A stretch of DNA of 34,676 nt, taken from contig JADLGR010000185.1 of NCBI GenBank assembly GCA_020849175.1, forward strand, positions 1-34,676, written 5' to 3'. Source of the DNA: Deltaproteobacteria bacterium (lineage in GTDB: Bacteria > Myxococcota_A > UBA9160). This document shows, piece after piece, positions 17,816 to 26,416 of the stretch (position 1 is the first letter of the stretch; every line of letters begins with the position of its first letter). The notes beneath the pieces are model-generated. The model ran no database searches. It saw only the letters and a list, made by a program, of their open reading frames with translations, and had not been told where the DNA came from. The position numbers were made by a program, and so were the translations under genes.

Positions 17816-18722
17816 CCCGCGCCAGCGCCACGACGTCCTCGGGAGCGAGGAACGACGCAGGAACCGGCGGCCCCCAGGCGGCGAGCGGATGCGCGGCCGC
17901 AGACGCCGAGACCTTCCAGACCTCGTCGTCGACGACGACGTCGAGGTCACTCGTGTACTCGCAGAAGTTTCCGGCTGGATCTCGCAGGTACCAGAAGTAG
18001 TTCGAGCCAATGCCGTGACGGCCGATCCCCCAGACGTGTCGCGACGGGTCGGCAGCGACCATCACGGCGGCTGCACGACCGACCGCGTCGACGTCGTCCA
18101 TCTCCCACGCCGTGTGATGGACGAACGGAACGGGAGCGGGCTGTACGAGGAGATTGTGATGGTCGGTCGAGCAGCGAAGGAACGAGGCGCCGATCGCGGG
18201 CACCTCGTCGCTCACGCGGAAGCCCAGACCCTCGACGAAGAATCGCCGCGAGGCGGCCGCATCGGCCGAGCCGACGACGACGTGGCTGATCCGGCGCGGC
18301 CGGGGCGCGTGCCCTTCGAGCACTGCGGCCGAACGCGCATCGATTCGCTGCGTGCGGCCGGGTGCGTTCGTCGCGAGCACCGGCGCCGGCTTCTGCGTGC
18401 GTCGCGGCTCGATCACGAGCCGTGCGCGAACACCCGTCGCGGGGTCGACGGCGTCGAGGTCTCGCTCGCCTCGTCGCGCCGTGATGCCGAGCCGCGCGAG
18501 CGCCGTCTCTGCGCGACCGAGGTCGTCGCAATCGTCGACTCCGACCGATAGCGCGATCAGCCGCCGCTGCGACGCCGATTCGATGCAGAGCTGCTCACCG
18601 CCGTCGCAGGTCTCGAACCGCCCGGGTCGCGACTGCACGAGGCCGAAGTCGGCGTAGAATGCACAGGCCGCATCGACGCACGGAAGGCCGATCGTGACCG
18701 AGCGCAGTCGATGCAAGGGCAT
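17808..18722 (-). CDS. Type I (VOC fold) extradiol ring-cleavage dioxygenase
   Basis: ATG at 18722 (MPLHRLRSVTIGLPC). Two VOC halves; candidate Fe ligands in RRISHVVVGS, VHHTAWEM and GNFCEYTSD (2-His-1-Glu). Stop overlaps next GTG start by 8 nt. Confidence 0.85.
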   Translation of the reverse strand: MPLHRLRSVTIGLPCVDAACAFYADFGLVQSRPGRFETCDGGEQLCIESASQRRLIALSVGVDDCDDLGRAETALARLGITARRGERDLDAVDPATGVRARLVIEPRRTQKPAPVLATNAPGRTQRIDARSAAVLEGHAPRPRRISHVVVGSADAAASRRFFVEGLGFRVSDEVPAIGASFLRCSTDHHNLLVQPAPVPFVHHTAWEMDDVDAVGRAAAVMVAADPSRHVWGIGRHGIGSNYFWYLRDPAGNFCEYTSDLDVVVDDEVWKVSASAAAHPLAAWGPPVPASFLAPEDVVALARGG

Positions 18723-18738
18723 GGGATCTCCGGTCGAA

Positions 18739-19611
18739 TCAGAGGAGCGTCGTCGCTGCGGGCTCCTCGATGACGGTGTTCTCGAGCGCGCCGAGACCCT
18801 CGATCTCGACGCGCACCACGTCTCCGACGTGCAGCAGCCGCGGCGGCTTGCTCGCGATTCCGACGCCTCCCGGAGTTCCGGTCGCAACGACGTCGCCGGG
18901 CTCGAGCGTGAATGCCGTCGACAGGTGCTCGACGATGGCGAAGCAGTCGAAGATGAGGTGCTTCGTGTTCGAGTCCTGCCGCAGGTCGCCGCCGACCCAG
19001 GTCCGGATCCGCAGCGCGTGCGGGTCGCCGAGCTCGTCGGGTGTCGTGATCCACGGGCCGATCGGCCCGTGGGTATCGAACGACTTGCCCATCGTCCACG
19101 TCGGAACGCGGAGCTGCCAGTCGCGGACCGAGACGTCGTCGACCACGAGGTACCCGGCGATCACCTCGTGCGCACGCTCGCGCGGCACGTGCCGGCAGCG
19201 GCGTCCGATCACGAAGCCGAGCTCGCCCTCGTAGTCGAGCATCGTCGAGACGCGCGGCAGGTGGATGGGATCGCGCGGCCCGGCGATGCAGGTCGACTGC
19301 TTGTTGAACACCGTCGGGATCGTGGGTCGCTCGAGACCCGATTCCGCCACGTGGTCGGCATAGTTGAGACCGATGGCGAGAAACTTGGGCGGACGTGCGA
19401 TGGGCGCCGCGAGCGTGACCGTGCTCGGGTCGAGACGCGGAGCCGAGCCGAGCGCGGCTCGCGCGCGGTGAAGCGCGGGCGCACCGGCAGCGAGGAAGGC
19501 CGTCATCTCGCGCGGCAGCTCCGGTGCGGCGACCGCGAGGTCGGCAATGCCGTCTTCACCCGCGACGCCGAGCGACGAGACGCCCTCGCGAACGAACGTG
19601 CAGAGCTTCAA
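18739..19611 (-). CDS. Fumarylacetoacetate hydrolase (FAH) family protein
   Basis: TTG start at 19611 with GGAGG upstream (LKLCTFVREGVSSLG); AIGLNYADHVAESG, LDYEGELGFVIGRRC (metal ligands), DVVATGTPGGVGI. Confidence 0.9.
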   Translation of the reverse strand: MKLCTFVREGVSSLGVAGEDGIADLAVAAPELPREMTAFLAAGAPALHRARAALGSAPRLDPSTVTLAAPIARPPKFLAIGLNYADHVAESGLERPTIPTVFNKQSTCIAGPRDPIHLPRVSTMLDYEGELGFVIGRRCRHVPRERAHEVIAGYLVVDDVSVRDWQLRVPTWTMGKSFDTHGPIGPWITTPDELGDPHALRIRTWVGGDLRQDSNTKHLIFDCFAIVEHLSTAFTLEPGDVVATGTPGGVGIASKPPRLLHVGDVVRVEIEGLGALENTVIEEPAATTLL

Positions 19612-19756
19612 CGCGGAAATCCTCCGTGGGATCGAGCCGGATCCGGCGCATACACCACCCGGTCGGACCCTCCGCGATTCCTGCGGTCGTAGAATAGCCG
19701 GCAGTGGGGGCGGAGCCTGCGGCAACGCGCGGCGAGGAAAGCCTCCTGGCGTGGAC

Positions 19757-20416
19757 TCACGGCCCGGCGACGCCGGCCGCGGTGCGTAGACGGTTCACCT
19801 CCGCGTGCGCGACGCGCAGTGGCTCAGGCTGGCGGAAGCCGCGCGTGAAACGAAGGACGAGCCGGCGCGCGGTCGCGAGCGAGACACGGTGACCGATCGA
19901 GACGTAGACGGGATGCACGCCCGTGCGCGTGCGAACGACCTCGCCGATCACCTCGCCCTCGTCGAGCAGGCGGACGTGGCTGCCGCGACGCTCCCCTACG
20001 GAGGCGTGCTCGCCGACGAGCCGGCTCTTCGCGCAGCCGACGCTCGGCAGACCGAGCCGCACGCCGAGATGACAGGCGAGACCGAAACGACGCGGGTGCG
20101 CCCGCCCCTGACCATCGCACAGGACGAGATCGGGCCGAACGCGAAGTCGGCGGAAGGCCGCGACGACCGCCGGCAGCTCGCGGAACGAGAGGTAGCCCGG
20201 GACGTACGGAAAGCGTGCCCGCGCGCGGACACCGCTCGTCTCGACGATCTCGAGCGTCCTGGCATCGACTACCACGACCGCTGCGAACAGGTCCGGGCTT
20301 CCGCGATCCCAGCTCACGTCGGCGCCGGCCACGTGGCGGATCTCGCCGAACGCATCGCTCTCGACGACCTCGCCGTGCAGGCGCCCCTGCAGGGCCCGTG
20401 CGCGCACGACGTTCAC
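19757..20416 (-). CDS. nfi: Endonuclease V (deoxyinosine 3'-endonuclease)
   Basis: AGADVSWDRG, PGYLSFRELPAVVAAFR, LVLCDGQGRAHPRRFGLACHLGVRLGLPSVGCAKSRLVG, GHRVSLATARRLV. GTG start in GTGA overlap with the upstream SDR stop. Confidence 0.9.
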   Translation of the reverse strand: MNVVRARALQGRLHGEVVESDAFGEIRHVAGADVSWDRGSPDLFAAVVVVDARTLEIVETSGVRARARFPYVPGYLSFRELPAVVAAFRRLRVRPDLVLCDGQGRAHPRRFGLACHLGVRLGLPSVGCAKSRLVGEHASVGERRGSHVRLLDEGEVIGEVVRTRTGVHPVYVSIGHRVSLATARRLVLRFTRGFRQPEPLRVAHAEVNRLRTAAGVAGP

Positions 20417-21165
20417 GAGCACGCGCCCCCGTCGATCCGCAACATGGTGCCGTTGATGAATCGCGCGTCGTCCGATCCGAGAAACGCGATCGCGTCCGCA
20501 ACGTCCTCGGGTCTGCCGAATCCACCGAAAGGAAGGATGCGCCGCACCAGCGTCGCATCGGCTCCCGGCGGTACGGCGAACTCTTCGTGGATCGGCGTCT
20601 TCACCCCGCCGGGACACACGCAGTTGACGCGAACGCCCTGCCGGCCGTACTCGATCGCGAGCTCGTTGCTGAGCGCGAGGACGCCTCCCTTGGATGCGGT
20701 GTAGGCGGCCGTCCAGGCGTGCGCCTGGATCGCCGCGCTCGACGAGACGTTCACGATGGCGCCGCCGCCGTGTCCGAGAAAGTGCGTGATCGCCTCGCGG
20801 CAGAACAGGAACGTGCCGGTGAGGTTGATGGCGAGGACACGGTTCCAGTCGTCGAGCGAGACCTCGTGGGTGTTCTTGAAGCGCAGGATCCCGGCGATGT
20901 TGGCGAGAACGTGAAGGCCCCCGTAGCGCTGCACGGCCTCGCGGACCGCGGCCCGAACCTGCGACTCGTCGCCGACGTCGCAGGCGCACGCTGCCGCCTC
21001 TGCGCCACGCGAGCGAACGGCCTCGACCGTCTCGGCGAGAGCCGCGGCCTGCACGTCGGCGCACAACACGCGGGCCCCTTCGCGGGCGAGCCGCTCGGCG
21101 GTAGCCCGGCCGATCCCCGATGCGGCCCCCGTCACGAGCGCGACGCGCCCTTCGTATCGCTGCAC
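20413..21165 (-). CDS. SDR family oxidoreductase
   Basis: VALVTGAASGIGRATAERLAREGARVL; LANIAG; YTASKGG; FINGTMLRIDGGA. Confidence 0.92.
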   Translation of the reverse strand: MQRYEGRVALVTGAASGIGRATAERLAREGARVLCADVQAAALAETVEAVRSRGAEAAACACDVGDESQVRAAVREAVQRYGGLHVLANIAGILRFKNTHEVSLDDWNRVLAINLTGTFLFCREAITHFLGHGGGAIVNVSSSAAIQAHAWTAAYTASKGGVLALSNELAIEYGRQGVRVNCVCPGGVKTPIHEEFAVPPGADATLVRRILPFGGFGRPEDVADAIAFLGSDDARFINGTMLRIDGGACS

Positions 21166-21237
21166 GGTCCCCCTCCTCCCTTCCGATTCGCGGCGCGGTC
21201 ACGATATCATCGCGGCCCGTCCTGCAAAGGAGGCGCC

Positions 21238-22026
21238 GTGATCCTCGACCGCTTTCGCCTCACCGACCGCGTCGCCGTCGTCACCGGCGCGGGCAAGGGC
21301 ATCGGCGCGGCGATCGCCACCGCGCTCGCCGAGGCCGGCGCGGACGTGGTCTGCGCAGCGCGCACGCAGGCCCCGCTCGATGCCGTCGCCGATCGCATCC
21401 GTGCCCTCGGACGGCGCGCGCTCGTCGTGCTCTGCGACGTCAACGAGCGCGCACAGCTCGAGGCGCTCGCCGCACGAACGATCGAGACCTTCGGCCGGGT
21501 CGACGTCCTCGTGAACAACGCCGGCGGCGCGCCACCCAGACCCTTCCTGCGCACCAGCGAGAAAGCCTTCGAGGACGCCTTCCACTTCAACGTCACGTCG
21601 GGATTCATCGCCAGCCGTCTGTTCGTGCCGCACATGCACGCCGCCGGCGGGGGGAGCATCGTCAACATCTCTTCGGCGCTCTCTCATCGCGTCGAGAAGG
21701 CCTTCGTCGCGTACGGAACGGCCAAGGCGGCCCTCAACCACATGACGGAGCTTCTCGCGTACGAGCTGGCGCCGCGCGTCCGCGTCAATGCGATCGCGGT
21801 CGGGTCGATCGAGACCGAAGCCCTGACGCCGTTCCTCTCGAGCGGAGGCCTGCGAGAGAAGATGGAGGCGCTCACGCCCATGGCGCGGCTCGGAACGCCC
21901 GACGACGTCTCCGCGATGGCGCTCTATCTCGCCTCGCCCGCATCGGCGTGGGTCACCGGAAAGATCTTCGAGGTCGACGGCGGCTGCGTCGCCTCGAACT
22001 GGCCCGTCGACCTCTCGGGCGCCTGA
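21238..22026 (+). CDS. SDR family oxidoreductase
   Basis: GTG start after AAAGGAGG; VAVVTGAGKGIGAAIATALAEAGADVV; NNAGGAPP; AYGTAKAALNHMT; GKIFEVDGG. Confidence 0.92.
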   Translation: MILDRFRLTDRVAVVTGAGKGIGAAIATALAEAGADVVCAARTQAPLDAVADRIRALGRRALVVLCDVNERAQLEALAARTIETFGRVDVLVNNAGGAPPRPFLRTSEKAFEDAFHFNVTSGFIASRLFVPHMHAAGGGSIVNISSALSHRVEKAFVAYGTAKAALNHMTELLAYELAPRVRVNAIAVGSIETEALTPFLSSGGLREKMEALTPMARLGTPDDVSAMALYLASPASAWVTGKIFEVDGGCVASNWPVDLSGA

Positions 22027-22034
22027 CCGGCGCC
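22018..22034. terminator. Hairpin over the SDR stop codon in an 11-nt convergent gap
   Basis: GGCGCC-TGACC-GGCGCC; the loop begins with the SDR TGA stop. No U-tract. Confidence 0.25.
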
Positions 22035-22037
22035 GCT

Positions 22038-24935
22038 TCACAGGCCCGCGAAAGCGTCGTCGACGAGGGCCTTCTGCTCCTCGCGGTGCAGGCGCATCGA
22101 GCCGACCGCCGTGCTCGCACTGGCCTCGCGGCCCGCGTAGCGGAGTGTCTGACCCTCGCGGAGCAGGGAGGTCAGGCCTTCGCGAACGAAGGAGAAGGCG
22201 CCCATGTTCGCCGGCTCTTCCTGAACCCAGATGACGTCGTTCGCTCGCGGATGGCGGCCGATCGCTTCGGAGAGGTCGTTCCGCGGCCACGGATAGATCT
22301 GCTCGAGCCGGACGATCGCGACGTCGCGCCTCGATCCGGCCTTCTCGCGCGCCTCCTGTCGCTCGAGGAGGTCGTAGTAGACCTTGCCCGAGCACACCAG
22401 AACGCGCCGCACGGCATCGGCATGCGCGGCCGCGACGTCGTCGGCGAGCACCGCGTGGAAACGGCCCGCCGCGAGCTCTTGCGGCGACGAGACGACTCGC
22501 GGTGCGCGCAGCAGGCTCTTCGGCGTGAAGATCACCAGCGGAGCACGATAGCGGCGAACCATCTGCCGCCGGAGCAGATGGAAGTACTGCGCCGGTGTCG
22601 TGCAGTTCGCGACCTGCAGATTGTCTTCCGCGCAGAGCTGGAGGTAGCGCTCGATTCGCGCGCTCGAGTGCTCGGGGCCCTGGCCCTCGTAGCCGTGCGG
22701 CAGGAGCATCACGAGACCGCTCATCCGGCCCCATTTGACGTGAGCCGACGAGATGAACTGATCGATGATCACCTGCGCGCCGTTGGCGAAGTCTCCGAAC
22801 TGCGCCTCCCAGAGCGTGAGCGTCGTCGGATCGGCGACGCTGTAGCCGTACTCGAAGCCCAGCACGGCGGCCTCGGAGAGCAGGCTGTCGTAGACCTCGA
22901 AGCGCGCCTGCGTCTTCGTCAGATGGTCGAGCGGTGCGTATTCCTCGCCCGTGTGCTGGTTCACGAGGACTGCATGGCGCTGGCTGAACGTCCCGCGTGC
23001 GCTGTCCTGCCCCGAGAGCCGAACGGGCGTGCCTTCGACGAGCAGCGACCCGAAAGCGAGCGCCTCGGCGAGAGTCCAGTCGACCGTCCCGTCCTCTGCG
23101 ATCACCTTGCACCGCTTCTCTAGCATGGGCATCAGCTTCGGATGGACCTTGAAGCCGGCCGGAACCCGCGCGAGCCCTTCGGCGATCTGGGTCAGCCGCT
23201 CGATCGGCACTGCGGTGTCGATCGGTTCGGGTGGCGCAGTCCGCGAGAAGCCCGTCCACGGGCCGCGCGGCTCGTACGGCTCGTCGGCCTCGGGCGTCCG
23301 CGTCTTGATCATCTGGAGGGCCTGTGCGAGCTGCGCGCTCAGGTCCGCCTCGATGCGAGCGACGTCGTCCTCACGAAGGACACCGAGCGCGAGGAGCTGC
23401 GCAGTGTAGATCTTGCGCAGCGGCTCCTGCTGGCGAATCCGTTCGTAGAGCAGCGGCTGGGTGTAGCTCGGCTCGTCGCCCTCGTTGTGCCCATGTCGCC
23501 GGTACCCGAACACGTCGATCACGACGTCGCTGGCGAAGCGCTGGCGGTAAGCGATCGCCAGACGCGCGCAGTGGATGACGGCGTCGACGTCGTCTCCATT
23601 CACGTGAAAGATCGGCGCCTGGATCATCTTCGCGACATCGGTGCAGTAGAGCGTCGAGCGAGTCTCGGCGGGGTTCGCCGTGAAACCGATCTGGTTGTTG
23701 ATGACGACGTGGAGCGTTCCTCCGGTCGAGTAGCCCGCGAGGTGAGAGAGATTGAGGGTCTCGGCAACGATCCCCTGCCCGGAGAACGCCGCGTCTCCGT
23801 GGAGCAGGAGCGGCAGAATCGTGCGCCCCCTCTTGTCGCCCGCACGCGTCTGCTTGGCGCGCGCCCGGCCTTCGACCACCGGATCGACCGCTTCGAGGTG
23901 CGATGGGTTCGAGGTGAGAGAGAGATGGACGTGCGCGCCCGATTGTGTGACACGATCGGACGTATATCCCTTGTGGTACTTCACATCACCCGATCCGAAG
24001 GGGCTGTCGAGGAGCGGAGCGTCCTCGAACTCCGAGAACAGCATCTCGAGCGACCGCCCGACGACGTTCGAGAGCACGTTGAGGCGGCCGCGGTGCGCCA
24101 TTCCGAAGACGATCTCGGCGATCCCGTGCGTGGGCGCGTCCTCGACGATCCTGTCGAGCAGCGGAATCACGACCTCGGAGCCCTCGAGAGAAAAGCGCTT
24201 CTGCCCGAGGAATCGGGTGTGGATGAAGCGTTCGAAGAGCTCCGCCGCGGCGATCTTCTGCAGGATGCGCAGCCGGTCCTCGGTCGAGACCGGACTCGTG
24301 TTCTGCGTCTCCTCGAGATGGCGCTGGAGCCAGAGCTTACGGCCGGGCTCCTGGATGTGCGTGAACTCGACACCGATCGAGCGGCAGTACGTCGCCTCGA
24401 GGAGTGCGAGGATCTCGCGCAGCGTCTGGATCGGCCCGCCGGGAAGGTCTCCCGCGATGAAGGGCCGGTCGAGATCCTCCTGTCCGAAGCCGTAGTGCGC
24501 CGGATCGAGCTCCGGGAAGTACGAAGAATCCGCTCCGAGCGGATCCTTCTTCGCGATGCGGTGACCACGCGCGCGATACGAATGGATGAGGCGCAGGACG
24601 CGCGCGTGCTTCTCGGCCAGATGCGGCGCGACGTCCCCGAGCGCCGCAAACTCGCTCGGGGCGGGCTCGGAAGCGGCCTCGGGCGCCGCCGGCGACGCCG
24701 CCGCGGGAGCCTCGGCCGGCAGGTCTTCGCCTTCCTCCTCCTCGCGGAAGAGCTGCGCCCAGCTCGGATGCACCGAGGTCGGATCGACTTCGTAGCGCTG
24801 GTGAATCTCCTCGACGAGCGCTGCGTTGACACCGAACTCGGTGAGGACTTCGGACGCCGACTCCTCGCTCGACCAGCCACCCGAACCGGACGAGACGTCC
24901 GGGGCCGACTGCGCCGACCGCTCTTCCCGCGCCAT
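22038..24935 (-). CDS. sucA: 2-oxoglutarate dehydrogenase E1 component
   Basis: HSYRARGHRIAKKDPLG, VEFTHIQEPGRKLWLQRHLE, FGMAHRGRLNVLSNVVG, DVVIDVFGYRRHGHNEGDEPSYTQP, RGTFSQRHAVL, LLPHGYEGQGPEHSSARIERYLQL. Confidence 0.96.
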   Translation of the reverse strand: MAREERSAQSAPDVSSGSGGWSSEESASEVLTEFGVNAALVEEIHQRYEVDPTSVHPSWAQLFREEEEGEDLPAEAPAAASPAAPEAASEPAPSEFAALGDVAPHLAEKHARVLRLIHSYRARGHRIAKKDPLGADSSYFPELDPAHYGFGQEDLDRPFIAGDLPGGPIQTLREILALLEATYCRSIGVEFTHIQEPGRKLWLQRHLEETQNTSPVSTEDRLRILQKIAAAELFERFIHTRFLGQKRFSLEGSEVVIPLLDRIVEDAPTHGIAEIVFGMAHRGRLNVLSNVVGRSLEMLFSEFEDAPLLDSPFGSGDVKYHKGYTSDRVTQSGAHVHLSLTSNPSHLEAVDPVVEGRARAKQTRAGDKRGRTILPLLLHGDAAFSGQGIVAETLNLSHLAGYSTGGTLHVVINNQIGFTANPAETRSTLYCTDVAKMIQAPIFHVNGDDVDAVIHCARLAIAYRQRFASDVVIDVFGYRRHGHNEGDEPSYTQPLLYERIRQQEPLRKIYTAQLLALGVLREDDVARIEADLSAQLAQALQMIKTRTPEADEPYEPRGPWTGFSRTAPPEPIDTAVPIERLTQIAEGLARVPAGFKVHPKLMPMLEKRCKVIAEDGTVDWTLAEALAFGSLLVEGTPVRLSGQDSARGTFSQRHAVLVNQHTGEEYAPLDHLTKTQARFEVYDSLLSEAAVLGFEYGYSVADPTTLTLWEAQFGDFANGAQVIIDQFISSAHVKWGRMSGLVMLLPHGYEGQGPEHSSARIERYLQLCAEDNLQVANCTTPAQYFHLLRRQMVRRYRAPLVIFTPKSLLRAPRVVSSPQELAAGRFHAVLADDVAAAHADAVRRVLVCSGKVYYDLLERQEAREKAGSRRDVAIVRLEQIYPWPRNDLSEAIGRHPRANDVIWVQEEPANMGAFSFVREGLTSLLREGQTLRYAGREASASTAVGSMRLHREEQKALVDDAFAGL

Positions 24936-25075
24936 ACTCCGTGGAGCCTCCAGCGACGGGCTCGGAGGGCCGCGACGATCCGCGACGCGCTCTCCTGCAG
25001 CCCGGCCCGCGAAGTTAGCTCCAGCGAGATCGCCCCGCCCGCGTCTCGCGGCACTGCGTCACGCGTGCAGCGTGC

Positions 25076-26293
25076 TCAGGCGACGCCGGAACGAACCGGG
25101 AGGCCGTGCTTGTGCATGCGGTAGACGACCGACCCGCGGCTCACGCCGAGCCGGCGGGCCATCTCGGCGAGGTTTCCTCCGCATTCGGCATGGAGCCGCG
25201 CGAGGTCGTCACGCTCACGTTGGACACGCGCATCGCGGAGCGAGCCGTCCGTCGCCTCGCGCAGAACCTCCTCGACATCCTCGAGAGCGATCGCACCTCG
25301 CCGCGCGCATTCGACGGCGTGCTGCAGGACACGGGCGAGCTGGTCGAGGTTCCCAGGCCATGCGTGGCAGCGCAGGGCGGTCACGATGGGCGCGGGGACG
25401 CGCGCGTCGTGAAGCCCGTGCAGCCGCGCGAGCCGTCGAACCAGAGCAGGAACGAGCTCGCGCAGGTCGTCGAGGCGCTCGCGCAGCGACGGAATCTCGA
25501 TCGCATGTGCTGAAAGCGCGGCGAAGAGGTCGGTGTCGAACCTGCCTTCGGATGCGAGCGCTGCGAGATCGATCCGGCTCGATGCGACGACGCGGCGCCT
25601 TGCAGCCGGCGCGCTGTACGGCTCCGCGCGCAGGCGGAGCGCGACCACCCAGCGCACCTGCTCGTCGGGTCCGAGGCGATCCACGCCCTCGAGGTGAACG
25701 AAGCCCGTCTCGGGGATCGCCTCGCCTCCGGTGGCCTCGATGCGAACCATCGGCGCTGACGCGAACGGTCCACGCTCGTGCAGCTCGGCAATGGCCGCCG
25801 CGCGTCCGCGGTCGCACTCGCCCCAGACGAGGACCGGGTCGGTCTCCGGCGCGAGGCGCCCGAGCTGCTCGCGGAGCAGCCGGATGCGCCGGCTCGATCC
25901 TGCGAGCCAGTCTGCCGGCGCCAGCTCGAGCTCGGTCCGCGTCGCAAGCCGGCGCCCGCGATCGATCAGACGCCCGAGATCGTCCGGGAGGGTGATCGAG
26001 TCCTCGGCGCCCGAGCTCAGCGCCAGCAGCGACCCGGCTTCATCCTCCTGCGCCGTCATCACGACGACTGGCGTGCCTGCGACCTCGCGGATCCGCCGCA
26101 GCAGGTCGATGCCGCCCGATCTCGGCATGCGCAGGTCGGCGACGACGAGGTCGGGCTCGGCCCGCCGGTAACAGGCCCAGCCCTGCGCGGCGTCAGCCGC
26201 CTGGACCACGCGCAGGCCCACCTCCTCGAGCTCCTCTGCGAGAAGCTCTCGGACCTCGCGTCGATCGTCGACCACGAGCACCAGCGCGGTCAT
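25076..26293 (-). CDS. NtrC-like response regulator with degenerate AAA+ core and Fis-type HTH
   Basis: ATG at 26293. Receiver LVLVVDDRREVRELLAEEL...LVVADLRMPRSGG; altered Walker A VLVWGECDRGRA; Fis-like HTH NLAEMARRLGVSRGSVVYRMHKHGL. Confidence 0.85.
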   Translation of the reverse strand: MTALVLVVDDRREVRELLAEELEEVGLRVVQAADAAQGWACYRRAEPDLVVADLRMPRSGGIDLLRRIREVAGTPVVVMTAQEDEAGSLLALSSGAEDSITLPDDLGRLIDRGRRLATRTELELAPADWLAGSSRRIRLLREQLGRLAPETDPVLVWGECDRGRAAAIAELHERGPFASAPMVRIEATGGEAIPETGFVHLEGVDRLGPDEQVRWVVALRLRAEPYSAPAARRRVVASSRIDLAALASEGRFDTDLFAALSAHAIEIPSLRERLDDLRELVPALVRRLARLHGLHDARVPAPIVTALRCHAWPGNLDQLARVLQHAVECARRGAIALEDVEEVLREATDGSLRDARVQRERDDLARLHAECGGNLAEMARRLGVSRGSVVYRMHKHGLPVRSGVA

Positions 26294-26339
26294 GGACCGT
26301 CTCCGGTGCGCCGCGAGCCGCGCAGCGCCCCCCGGACGG

Positions 26340-26354
26340 CACTCTATCAGAGTG
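26340..26354. promoter_or_regulatory. Palindrome upstream of the NtrC-like regulator
   Basis: CACTCT-ATC-AGAGTG, perfect 6-bp arms, about 47 bp upstream of the start at 26293. Confidence 0.3.
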
Positions 26355-26396
26355 ACACCGAACTGCGGCAACAAAAAAGTGCGGCGGTCACGAATC

Positions 26397-26416
26397 GACC
26401 CCCCTTTCGGGGGGCC
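26397..26416 (-). terminator. Hairpin with GAAA tetraloop immediately after the CaiB stop
   Basis: Minus strand GGCCCCCCGAAAGGGGGGTC: 6 C-G pairs plus a G-T and a G-C pair, GAAA loop, directly after TAA at 26417-26419. A T6 run lies about 20 nt further on, not adjacent. Confidence 0.5.

Noticed and set aside
19704-19757. GAGGAAAG sequence reminiscent of RNase P RNA
   Set aside because: Only the short 5' motif matches; I found none of the other conserved rnpB core elements, and the segment is just 54 nt before endonuclease V coding sequence.
21199-25124. Long ORFs opposite or beside the SDR and sucA genes (21199..23259 minus, 23142..25124 plus)
   Set aside because: Same GC-driven shadow-ORF effect; low-complexity Arg/Glu/Ala composition and overlap with well-supported genes.
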